A stretch of 64,000 nucleotides of DNA, from the NCBI RefSeq assembly GCF_003703975.1, contig NZ_QTJY01000012.1, positions 186,001 through 250,000 on the forward strand. Direction: 5' to 3'. Below, one piece after another: positions 52,031 through 59,859 of the stretch. The notes below the pieces were generated by a model. The model was not told where the DNA came from. It ran no database searches and saw only the letters and a list, made by a program, of their open reading frames with translations. The first letter of the stretch is position 1. Each line of letters opens with the position of its first letter. Position numbers and translations under genes: made by a program. The DNA is from Larkinella soli (GTDB taxonomy: Bacteria; Bacteroidota; Bacteroidia; Cytophagales; Spirosomataceae).

Positions 52031-53238
52031 GAATGTGCCTTAAGTTCCACCTCCCCGGCCCGGCGGACTTTCTCCCAGGTGCCGGACTGATTGCCCCGCA
52101 GGTACCGGACCAGACCGGCCAGCGCGCAGACGTTCATGAAGGTGAAATAGAATGGAACAAACAGGAGCTTCCAGCGCAATTGCTTCTTTTCCAACCCGTA
52201 CCCCACCCAGGCGGCTCCGTAAAAAAGACATTGCAGGGCCAGCAGCACCGTCCAGCCCAAACCGGAGGAGTCGGCGGAAGTCAATGCCCCGGCCGCCAGC
52301 CAGACATTGGCCAGAAAAATCAGGGGCAGACACAGGGGCGCCACCGCCCACCGCATAACCCGGTGGGAAACGTATTCGAACGTCAGCACCCCGTAGCGGA
52401 ACGGGTTCAGAAGGTGTCTGAGCCGCACGATCGACTGAAAGCCGCCGGCCGCAATCCGGATTTTGCGCTTCTGTTCGTCCAGAATCGAGAACGACGGCCG
52501 CTCCATGGCATAGGCGTCGGGCGCGTAGGCGACACGGTAACCACGCCCGGCAATCCGGAGCGAAATGATGAAATCGTCGAGGATGGTATCCGTCTCGACC
52601 GGCTCGTACAGTTCGGTCCGGACGGCGAAAAGCTCTCCGGCGGCCCCCACGATGGTTTGCAGTTCGGCATCCCAGCGTTTGAGCTGCGACTCGTATTTCC
52701 AGTAAAGCCCTTCTCCCGACCCGGCTGCCGATTCGCTGTCTTCGGTCATGATCCGCTTTTCGCCGGCCACGGCCCCGACCTGCGGATCGCGGAAGTGTTC
52801 GACGAGGTTGCGGACGGCCTGCGGGTTCAGGTGCGTATTGGCATCGGTAAAAATGGCGATCGGCGTTTTGACGCGCAGCATGGCCTTGTTCATGGCGGCA
52901 ACCTTGCCCAGCCGGTCCGGCCCGCCCAGCACCCCGACGCGGTCGCCGAATTCGGCGCGCAGATACTCGTCGGAGCCGTCGTTGGAGCCTTCCGTTACGA
53001 ACAGAAAATGGATGTGTTCGGCCGGATAGTCCTGCGCCAGGGAGTTGGCGACCTTGGCCGGCAGGAACGCGCGTTCGTTGTAGGCCGGAACGATCAGCGT
53101 CACGTCGGGTGTAAAAGCGGTCTGGGGGGCGCTTTCCTTCCGGCGGCCCCGCAGTTTGAGTAGGATCCAGACCAGCAGCCCGTATCCGAGGTAGGTATAC
53201 AGCACCAGAGCTACGCCAATCGCCAGAATAATTTCCAT
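52027..53238 (-). CDS. Membrane GT2 glycosyltransferase
   Basis: The 403-residue protein has an N-terminal membrane helix (MEIILAIGVALVLYTYLGYG). The GT-A domain has VTLIVPAYNERAFLPAKVAN, AIFTDANTHLNPQAV (metal-binding DAN variant of DxD) and DTILDDFIISLRIAGRGYRV with the catalytic aspartates. About four helices follow near the C-terminus. This resembles processive and membrane-linked GT2 proteins of exopolysaccharide operons. Its stop overlaps the polymerase start by four bases. Confidence 0.9.
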   Translation of the reverse strand: MEIILAIGVALVLYTYLGYGLLVWILLKLRGRRKESAPQTAFTPDVTLIVPAYNERAFLPAKVANSLAQDYPAEHIHFLFVTEGSNDGSDEYLRAEFGDRVGVLGGPDRLGKVAAMNKAMLRVKTPIAIFTDANTHLNPQAVRNLVEHFRDPQVGAVAGEKRIMTEDSESAAGSGEGLYWKYESQLKRWDAELQTIVGAAGELFAVRTELYEPVETDTILDDFIISLRIAGRGYRVAYAPDAYAMERPSFSILDEQKRKIRIAAGGFQSIVRLRHLLNPFRYGVLTFEYVSHRVMRWAVAPLCLPLIFLANVWLAAGALTSADSSGLGWTVLLALQCLFYGAAWVGYGLEKKQLRWKLLFVPFYFTFMNVCALAGLVRYLRGNQSGTWEKVRRAGEVELKAHS

Positions 53239-53260
53239 ACCGAATTGAAGTTCCGTTGAA

Positions 53261-54214
53261 TCAGTGAATATCGGCCACCACCGCCGGGCCGGCTTTGGCC
53301 GGTCGGCGCACCTTGTGGGTGAGGTTCCAGACGACGGCCCGGCGAAGCGCCTTCAGGTAGTCGTTCTGCCGGCGCAGGGCATAGACAAGGGCGGCCTTGG
53401 GAAGGGCCACCGTAAAGTAAAAGAGGTAAAAAACCAGCAGCGGAAAGCCCGAGACGTTCCGGCGCATGAACAGCAGCCGGTTGCGGGTGTTGTAATACAC
53501 CTTCATCGGGTTGGTCTTGCCCACGCTGATCGACTCTTTATGGTAGATTAGCGCCGACGCCTGGTAATAGATTCTGAATCCGGCCCGCCGGATCTGCATC
53601 GACCAGTCGAGTTCTTCATAATAAAGGAAAAACGACTCGTCCATCGCGCCGGCCACCTCGATGGCCCGGCGGCTGACCATCATGGCCGCGCCGTGGGCAA
53701 AGGCCGTCGGCCCCGACGTATCGTGCTGGCCCTGATCGGTTTCGTGCAGGCCGATGGCCCAGGTCCGGCCCGTATACGGGTTCAGCGGGTAATAGCCGGC
53801 GTATTGAATCACCGTCGGATGGTCGAAATACCGGATCTTGGGGCAGACCAGGCCCACCTGCGGATCGGCCGCAAAGGGAGCGAGCAGCTGCTCGATCAGG
53901 TCGGGCGTCACGACGGTGTCGTTGTTGAGCATGAAAAAATACGCGCCGGAGGCATGCCGGAGACCCAGGTTGTTGCCGCCCGAAAATCCGAGATTCTCCC
54001 GGCTGACGACCACCTTCACGTTGGGGTAATGGCCCCGTTCGATGAGGTCGGTGGGGTCTTCGGCCGAGCCGTTATCGACCACGATCGTCTCGAACCGGGG
54101 GTACGTCAGGTTCCGGGTCGATTCGAGCAGATCGCAGGTCACCTTCGCCTGGTTGTAGTTGATGGTGATCAGCGATACCAGCGGTACGGTGCTTACACGT
54201 TCTCCTTCTGCCAT
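53261..54214 (-). CDS. GT2 glycosyltransferase (rhamnosyltransferase-like)
   Basis: The 317-residue protein has the GT-A signature VSLITINYNQAKVTCDLLES, with FETIVVDNGSAEDP, and the metal-binding FMLNNDTVVTPDLIEQ (NND in place of DxD), typical of WcaA/RfbF-like rhamnosyltransferases. ESFFLYYEELDWSMQIRRAG contains the catalytic ED pair. A hydrophobic segment (LLVFYLFYFTVALPKAALVY) near the C-terminus may contact the membrane. It overlaps the end of the sugar transferase gene by 22 bases. Confidence 0.9.
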   Translation of the reverse strand: MAEGERVSTVPLVSLITINYNQAKVTCDLLESTRNLTYPRFETIVVDNGSAEDPTDLIERGHYPNVKVVVSRENLGFSGGNNLGLRHASGAYFFMLNNDTVVTPDLIEQLLAPFAADPQVGLVCPKIRYFDHPTVIQYAGYYPLNPYTGRTWAIGLHETDQGQHDTSGPTAFAHGAAMMVSRRAIEVAGAMDESFFLYYEELDWSMQIRRAGFRIYYQASALIYHKESISVGKTNPMKVYYNTRNRLLFMRRNVSGFPLLVFYLFYFTVALPKAALVYALRRQNDYLKALRRAVVWNLTHKVRRPAKAGPAVVADIH

Positions 54215-55407
54215 AGCGCTTTCACCGTTCGGATGAGAATCAGAAGGTCGGTTTTGAACGAATACGTCTTGGCGTAGAGCACGTCGAGCTGGATGCGCTC
54301 CTCGTCCGACACGGCGGCCTTGCCCCGCTTGGTCACCTGCCAGAGCCCGGTCAGGCCGGCCGGAGCCGCAAACCGGCGGGCGTAGCCCGTAGCGGTCAGT
54401 TTTTCGGCCTCATACAGCGGCAGGGGCCGGTTGCCGACAAACGACATATCGCCTTTCAGGATGTTGAAAAACTGCGGCAGTTCGTCGATGCTGGTATTCC
54501 GCAGAAACTTACCCAGACGCGTCACGCGCGGATCCTCCTTGAATTTCGAGAACATGGCTTTCGCCTTCTGGCTCCGGAAATAGGCCTCTTCGCAGATCTG
54601 GCGGTTGTCCAGGAACAGCGGCCGCTGGCATTCCGTGCCGTTGCTTCGGCAGGCATCGCACAGCTGTTCGAGGGGCTGCTCGGCGCCTTTCTTGCTGTAC
54701 ATGTTCAGCGACGCCATGCCGGCCAGCATCTTGTCGGCGTCGGTCCGCATGGTCCGGAACTTGTACATATCGAAAATCTTGTATCCCGTTCCGACCCGTT
54801 TCGACCGGTAGAAGACCGGCCCTTTCGAGTCGAGTTTGATCAGGATCGCCACGACGATCAGCAGCGGGGAAATCATCAGCAGCAGCATCGACGACAGCGC
54901 GATGTCGAAAAGCCGCTTCCCGACCGGGATCCGGATCGAAACCGTCTTCTGGCGCTCATGCGGAGAATTTTTATACGCTTTCTTCTGAACCAGGTAGTTC
55001 AGTCGGGTCCGGAAAGCCTGCACCGGGATACTTTCGGGGAATACGTCGATCACGTGGCCTTTGAAGGGTTCCTCGGCCAGCCGGACCGCCGACCGGTCTC
55101 CGAGCAGGATGACGGGCAGTTCCCTGAAACGGCCGTCTTTCTGGAGCGGTTTCAGAAATTCCCCGCTGCCCAGCCGGGTGTTGAACACGACCAGGTCGAT
55201 GGTGGCGTCCGCCTTCAGACGGGTAAGGGCTTTCGCCCGGTCGGCGTCGGTCAGCACGGTCACCGGTCCGCCGAAGGTTTCGGTGAACGAGGCAACCCGT
55301 TTCGGATCGTCCTCGACGAGAAGGACCCGAAATGTCGTCCGTCCATCCGAAGCCGGTTGTCCGGACGAGGTTTTTGCGGAAGTTTCCACTGCTTTTGAAC
55401 GGCTCAT
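54193..55407 (-). CDS. Priming polyprenyl-phosphate sugar phosphotransferase with N-terminal pseudo-receiver
   Basis: The 404-residue protein is a fusion. Residues 26-140 form a receiver-like domain (FRVLLVEDDPKRVASFTETF) whose phospho-acceptor is Asn (N76 in LVVFNTRLG) and whose lysine is missing (IDVFPESIP). Residues about 161-404 are a bacterial sugar transferase: a re-entrant helix with S180-P181, KFRTMRTDADKML, the catalytic D308-E309 in SIDELPQ, KGDMSFVGNRPLPLYEAE and GLTGLWQVT. A four-cysteine insert (C250, C253, C260, C272) lies in the catalytic domain. It puts the first sugar phosphate on the lipid carrier. A complete response regulator is encoded 9 bases upstream. Confidence 0.92.
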   Translation of the reverse strand: MSRSKAVETSAKTSSGQPASDGRTTFRVLLVEDDPKRVASFTETFGGPVTVLTDADRAKALTRLKADATIDLVVFNTRLGSGEFLKPLQKDGRFRELPVILLGDRSAVRLAEEPFKGHVIDVFPESIPVQAFRTRLNYLVQKKAYKNSPHERQKTVSIRIPVGKRLFDIALSSMLLLMISPLLIVVAILIKLDSKGPVFYRSKRVGTGYKIFDMYKFRTMRTDADKMLAGMASLNMYSKKGAEQPLEQLCDACRSNGTECQRPLFLDNRQICEEAYFRSQKAKAMFSKFKEDPRVTRLGKFLRNTSIDELPQFFNILKGDMSFVGNRPLPLYEAEKLTATGYARRFAAPAGLTGLWQVTKRGKAAVSDEERIQLDVLYAKTYSFKTDLLILIRTVKALWQKENV

Positions 55408-55416
55408 GGCGGTGGC

Positions 55417-55824
55417 TTAGCGATTCATTGAATTTCCCGTCCGGTGTTCGGCCCGACGTAACACCGCCATGATTTTGGCTTTGACTTCCAGCGGGTTGAA
55501 CGGCTTGATCATGTAGTCGTCGGCCCCCAGTTCCAGGCAGGTGATCCGGGTGTTGCTGTCGTCGTACGTCGACAGAATGATTACGGGGAGGTGCTGAAAG
55601 AGGGCGCTGGCCCGAATGGTCCGGATCAGATCCTGACCGCTGAAGTGCGGCATCTGAAGGTCGGTAAGGATGATATCGACGGGGTTTCCCTCCTCCAGAT
55701 ACGTCATCGCTTCCATCCCGTTGGTCTGGGTGATCACCTCGAAGTCGGCTTTCAGGGTATGACGCAATACTTTCCGGATGAATGTGTCGTCTTCCACCAC
55801 AAGGACACGATACTGGCTTTCCAT
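55417..55824 (-). CDS. Single-domain response regulator preceding the priming transferase
   Basis: The 135-residue protein is a complete receiver: VVEDDTFIRKVLRH for the acidic pocket, IILTDLQMPHFSG with D55 as the phospho-acceptor, ILSTYDDS for the switch residue, and DYMIKPFNP with K107. There is no output domain. It is the first gene of the polysaccharide operon, 9 bases from the pseudo-receiver/sugar transferase fusion and 468 bases after the Hpt gene. It is a natural acceptor for the phosphorelay encoded upstream. Confidence 0.94.
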   Translation of the reverse strand: MESQYRVLVVEDDTFIRKVLRHTLKADFEVITQTNGMEAMTYLEEGNPVDIILTDLQMPHFSGQDLIRTIRASALFQHLPVIILSTYDDSNTRITCLELGADDYMIKPFNPLEVKAKIMAVLRRAEHRTGNSMNR

Positions 55825-56292
55825 AAATGTTTTATCAAATTGTCAAAAGGTTCAAATCCTCTCAGCCCCCCGGTCGCCCCGGTTGTAACCAGCTAAAACT
55901 GTACCGTAAATTGCATTTTGGTTTACCGGCCGGGTTAATTTGTGCTTAAATTTTCCTTTGATTCCGGCTGACAAATCCGGCACTTTAATGGAATTATAAT
56001 CTGGTTTCGCTTCGGCCCGTCCGGGCAAAAGACCTCCTCTGCGCCCCGGACCCTTGCAGGAAGAGATGCTTTGTTGGGAAAAAACCCGCCTTTATGGGTA
56101 TTTCCCCGATGTTCGTAAAAACTGTTACGTAATCAGCCTACCGATAAAAGAGTAGCAAAGACCGTGCTAACCGATAACTTTCGTGGTTGCTTATTCGGAT
56201 TTTGAATGTCTGATTATTGGCATTTGCGCACGGGTCCGGACAGCAGGAGACATCCTTTTGCCGAAGCCGGATCGGAGGGTAGGTGCGGAGGT
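55825..56292. other. 468-bp intergenic region between Hpt gene and response regulator
   Basis: This gap parts the sensor/phosphorelay genes from the polysaccharide genes on the same strand and probably holds the promoter of the latter. I see no coding ORF and no exact TAnnTTTG box on the minus strand at a useful distance. TAACTTTC at 56174-56181 on the plus strand resembles a -7 box but has no gene after it. Confidence 0.45.
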
Positions 56293-56667
56293 TCAGCCCA
56301 GGCGCTGTAATTCTTCTTCAAGGACAGGAGTCATCCGGGAAAGGCCGGCCCGGAACTGCGACCAGTGCGTCTGCAGAGCCTGAGGGTCGGGGCCGGTTTT
56401 AATCTGACTTTCAAGGTCTTTCAATGAGGATTCGAGGCTCGTCAGCCCGACGAGGCCCAGCCAGGGCCGAAGCTGATGCGATAGGCCGGCCAGTTCCTCC
56501 CAGTCCTGGCGGCAGACGAGGTTGTCCATCTCCAGAAAATTGGACAAAACGTCGGAAAGGAACATCTCGATGGCCGACGCGATCATGCCGTCGTCGTCGG
56601 CGTGGAGCTGTCGAAGTCGTTCATGATCCAGGCGGTGTCCATGGACTTCATTCGGATGGGTTTCCAT
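56293..56667 (-). CDS. Hpt (histidine phosphotransfer) protein
   Basis: The 124-residue all-helical protein carries the phospho-accepting H64 in LSHQLRPWLGLVGLTSLE, the Bacteroidota form of the HxLK...G motif. It has no other domain. It starts 11 bases after the hybrid kinase stop and would take the phosphate from that kinase's receiver to a soluble response regulator, with the one at 55417-55824 the nearest candidate. Confidence 0.88.
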   Translation of the reverse strand: METHPNEVHGHRLDHERLRQLHADDDGMIASAIEMFLSDVLSNFLEMDNLVCRQDWEELAGLSHQLRPWLGLVGLTSLESSLKDLESQIKTGPDPQALQTHWSQFRAGLSRMTPVLEEELQRLG

Positions 56668-56678
56668 AAATTACTCCT

Positions 56679-58208
56679 TTAATTCAGCCGGTTGCAGTAT
56701 CTGGCGATTTTCTGAAACAGGTCGTTGGGATTGAAAGGTTTTGTTACATAATCGTTGATGCCCGCGCTGATCGCCCGGTCCTTGTTGCTGTAGGTGGCCG
56801 AGGCCGTCAGCGCGATGACCGGAATGTGGGAATTCGTCGAGCGGATCTTTTCGGTCGAGGTATAGCCGTCCATCACCGGCATCTGGAGGTCCATCAGGAT
56901 CAGGTCGTAATTGCCCTTCTGGAACTTCTCGAACCCGATCAGCCCGTTTTCGGCCACATCGACCACGACTCCCCAGCGGCTGAGAAATTTCAGGGCTACG
57001 TTCACATTGACCGGATAATCCTCGACCAGCAGAATCCGGAGCCCTTTCAGGGTCTGGTCGTTGATCGAATCGACGGAATTGAAGGTCTGTGACGGCTTGG
57101 CCGCCTTCCCGATCCGGAGGTCGAGCGTAAAAAAGAACCGGGCGCCTTTGCCCTCTTCGCTTTCCAGCTGAATCGTGCTGCCATAGAGTTCGAGCAGTTT
57201 GCGGGTAATGACCAGTCCCAGCCCGGTTCCGCCGTACTGGCGGGTGGTGGCCGAATTGGCCTGGGTGAACATATCGAAAATCGCTTTCTGCTTCTCCGGG
57301 GGAATACCGATACCGGTATCCTCGACCGAAAGGTACAGCGTGGCCCGGTCCTGGGTTTTGTGCTGGAGCGACAGCTCGATCGTGACGGTTCCTTTCCTGG
57401 TGAACTTGATGGCGTTGGAAACCAGGTTGGAAAGCACCTGCCCGATACGGAGCGAGTCGCCCAGAAGCGAATCGGGCACATCGTCGTCGACCATGAGCCG
57501 GATGCGGGTCCCGTTTTCCTCGGCCCGCAGCTGGTGGGCGCGTTTGATGTTCGAAACGAGGTGTTTCAGGTCGAAGGCCATTTCCTCCAGTTCGACTTTT
57601 CCCGCTTCGATCTTACTGAAATCCAGAATATCGTTGATCAGGGCGTGCAGGTGCTCGATGGAGAACTGAAGCGTCTTCAGGTTTTCGGCAATCGCAGGCG
57701 GCACGTCTTCCTGAAGCATCAGATAGGTCATCCCGACGATCCCGTTGAGGGGCGTCCGGATTTCGTGGCTCATCATGGACAGAAACTCGGATTTGGCCTG
57801 GGTGGCACTCTCGGCCACCTCCTTTGCCGTCCGGAGTTCCTGTTCGATCTTCTTCCGGCGGTCGATCTGTCTCTGAAGAAAATCGACCAGGGAAACCAGA
57901 TTCTCAGGGTCCAGGTCCGGCAGATTATCGTCGTCCGGCATCTCCATGGACTGGATGGCCTCGATCAGTTTTTCTTCCGACTGCTGGCGCTGCCTGATTT
58001 CTTCCTTTAACTTCTGATTGATGGTTGCGTATTCGCGTTCGTTCAAAAAATAAGAGTGTTCGAACAGCTCCTTATCGCGGTCAAAACTCATATACGAATC
58101 GTTGACGGCCTTGACAAAAGCCTGAAACCGCTCGTGCTGCAGACATTCCGGCGTAAGGTGTTTATTGATTTGCCGGGCCAGCAGCTTATGCAGATCGTTA
58201 GTTTCCAT
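56679..58208 (-). CDS. Cytoplasmic hybrid histidine kinase with C-terminal receiver
   Basis: The 509-residue protein lacks membrane segments. A helical and coiled-coil N-terminus (1-140) precedes HisKA with H148 in [12 protein letters not shown], a HATPase domain ([43 protein letters not shown]) and a receiver (about 391-507) with D440 in [15 protein letters not shown]. Lacking its own sensor domain, it probably takes input from the FIST protein encoded 3 bases upstream. The signal would pass His148 to Asp440 to Hpt His64. Confidence 0.94.
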   Translation of the reverse strand: METNDLHKLLARQINKHLTPECLQHERFQAFVKAVNDSYMSFDRDKELFEHSYFLNEREYATINQKLKEEIRQRQQSEEKLIEAIQSMEMPDDDNLPDLDPENLVSLVDFLQRQIDRRKKIEQELRTAKEVAESATQAKSEFLSMMSHEIRTPLNGIVGMTYLMLQEDVPPAIAENLKTLQFSIEHLHALINDILDFSKIEAGKVELEEMAFDLKHLVSNIKRAHQLRAEENGTRIRLMVDDDVPDSLLGDSLRIGQVLSNLVSNAIKFTRKGTVTIELSLQHKTQDRATLYLSVEDTGIGIPPEKQKAIFDMFTQANSATTRQYGGTGLGLVITRKLLELYGSTIQLESEEGKGARFFFTLDLRIGKAAKPSQTFNSVDSINDQTLKGLRILLVEDYPVNVNVALKFLSRWGVVVDVAENGLIGFEKFQKGNYDLILMDLQMPVMDGYTSTEKIRSTNSHIPVIALTASATYSNKDRAISAGINDYVTKPFNPNDLFQKIARYCNRLN

Positions 58209-58211
58209 GGA

Positions 58212-59351
58212 TCAGTTCTCCGAGAAGGCGGTTACGGTCATCGTTTGATTATGCAGTTCACAACGCGCGCTGGGCTGGAGCGGGGAAATCTCCCCGTAGG
58301 AGTAAAAGCCGGTAATGACCGGGCCGGGGCCGAACATTTCCCGGGCGGCTTCAATTTCTTCGTCCGTACGCTGGCCCAGAACAAGTTTGCGGCCCACGCA
58401 GCTGATCAGGATGGCCAGTTCGGGTTCAAAATCCGCCCGGCCCAGCGAGGTATGGGCGGCCGTCGCGGAGGCATCGATCAGGCGGTCGAAGTTGGCGGTC
58501 ATGAACCGCACCAGCGCCTTCTCCGGCATCTCTCCGGCAAACGTCATACTTTTGGTTTCCTCATCGATCGTCAGGATCGTGCGCACCAGGGGCTGCGAGT
58601 CCTGCGTGGCCCGCATCGACAGCGGGAAGAGCAGGGCGGCCCCCGGCAGATCGTCGGCGTACTTGCCCAGGTATTCCTTGTAAAGGTCCAGAGCGGCCTT
58701 ATCGTCGATCTGATACAACACGTTGTAGGCCGAACGGGTCACTTCGCGCTCGGGCCCGAACACATCCCACCCGCCCATCGAGCCGTGGCCGACCCGGAGG
58801 CTGTCGCCGTAAAAGCCTACGCCCACCACCTTCCCGACCTCCGGGTGCTGGTTGAGGCCCACCAGCGTTTTTTCAAACCGGGCCGCATCGCCCGCCAGAC
58901 CGCCGGAAATGGGAATCGGCCGCTGTAAACGATCGTTCAGGGCGGCCGTCAGGTCGCTGCCGTTCACCCGCCCGCCGTCCGAAATGATGAACACGGCCGC
59001 CAGATCGGGTTCGTCCAGCGCTTCGGCCATCCGCTCACCGGCCCGGAAGCTCTCGGTATGATCGGCAATGTCGATCTGCACCGCCCGAACCGCCGTTTTC
59101 TCGAACTCGACGGCCGTAATGACCACCGAATCGTCGTGGACCTTGTCGAGGTAGATTTCACCGGAGGTGGAATTGATGATCACGTCGGCGGCCGGAAACA
59201 TTCGGCGGAGGTCGTCGTATAAGCCGGGCGTTTCCAGCAGCTTTCGCTCGCCGAACGCCAGCACCAGTTGCGCCTTTTCAGCCTGAAATCCCGGAGTTTC
59301 ACTGAGCCGGTTCCATTCCTGGTTGATAAAGACGGATTGATTGAGTCGCAT
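58212..59351 (-). CDS. FIST-domain sensory protein
   Basis: The 379-residue protein has FIST N- and C-terminal domains: DVIINSTSGEIYLDKVHDDS and ISGGLAGDAARFEKTLVGLN in the first, and VLYQIDDKAALDLYKEYLG and GFYSYGEISPL in the second. FIST domains are proposed from comparative genomics to bind small ligands such as amino acids and to feed histidine kinases. It has no signal peptide, so it would sense inside the cell. It is the first gene of the FIST-kinase-Hpt unit and the likely signal input. Confidence 0.93.
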   Translation of the reverse strand: MRLNQSVFINQEWNRLSETPGFQAEKAQLVLAFGERKLLETPGLYDDLRRMFPAADVIINSTSGEIYLDKVHDDSVVITAVEFEKTAVRAVQIDIADHTESFRAGERMAEALDEPDLAAVFIISDGGRVNGSDLTAALNDRLQRPIPISGGLAGDAARFEKTLVGLNQHPEVGKVVGVGFYGDSLRVGHGSMGGWDVFGPEREVTRSAYNVLYQIDDKAALDLYKEYLGKYADDLPGAALLFPLSMRATQDSQPLVRTILTIDEETKSMTFAGEMPEKALVRFMTANFDRLIDASATAAHTSLGRADFEPELAILISCVGRKLVLGQRTDEEIEAAREMFGPGPVITGFYSYGEISPLQPSARCELHNQTMTVTAFSEN

Positions 59352-59859
59352 AAAGGCCTTAGTTGTGTAAATCGGTTAGAACAGGAAAAGTATGAGTTAG
59401 CAGTCAGCAAAAACCAGGCCTGCACGGCCATCGGGCATCGATAAGTATTTTTACCCGAAGTCCGACTCTTGTAACCACCTTCCTTCTTCCTCTTTCTACC
59501 TCCGCTACTCCTGCTCCGACGCCGTGAAGACGCGAATGAAAAAGAAAGATCGGCACCCTATTACCAGACACGCATATAGGGCAATAATCATGCTAATGTA
59601 ACCGGGCGGTGGCAAATTGTTTGGTAAATATTCCCGAACCGGCCGGGCGGGCCGCTGAAACCGGAATCGCATCCTGCGGATTTCCCGGGTTCCCGGAAGG
59701 GGCCGGCAGGCCGGCGGAAAATCCCGACCAGGCACGACCGCGGAAAAAAGACGGCCGATGTTCCGACAAATACCTGGCCCGCGGAGTTGCGCGCATACGG
59801 TAATTGTACTTAATTTGGTTTTTTTGACTCCTGTTGTGCACCTTAACGTTTTACCAGCA
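59352..59859. other. 508-bp divergent intergenic region
   Basis: The gap separates the FIST gene (minus) from the sigma-54-activator-like gene (plus) and must drive both. A minus-strand TACTTTTC at 59385-59392, with a TTTTTG run at 59408-59413, is a weak candidate for the FIST promoter. The right end holds a better plus-strand candidate listed separately. I find no supported ORF or RNA gene. Confidence 0.5.
59787..59817 (+). promoter_or_regulatory. Candidate promoter of the sigma-54-activator-like gene
   Basis: A TTG at 59787-59789 and TTAATTTG at 59810-59817 are 20 bases apart and match the Bacteroidota -33/-7 layout with one mismatch in the -7 box. They lie about 43 bases before the ATG at 59860. 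Confidence 0.45.
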
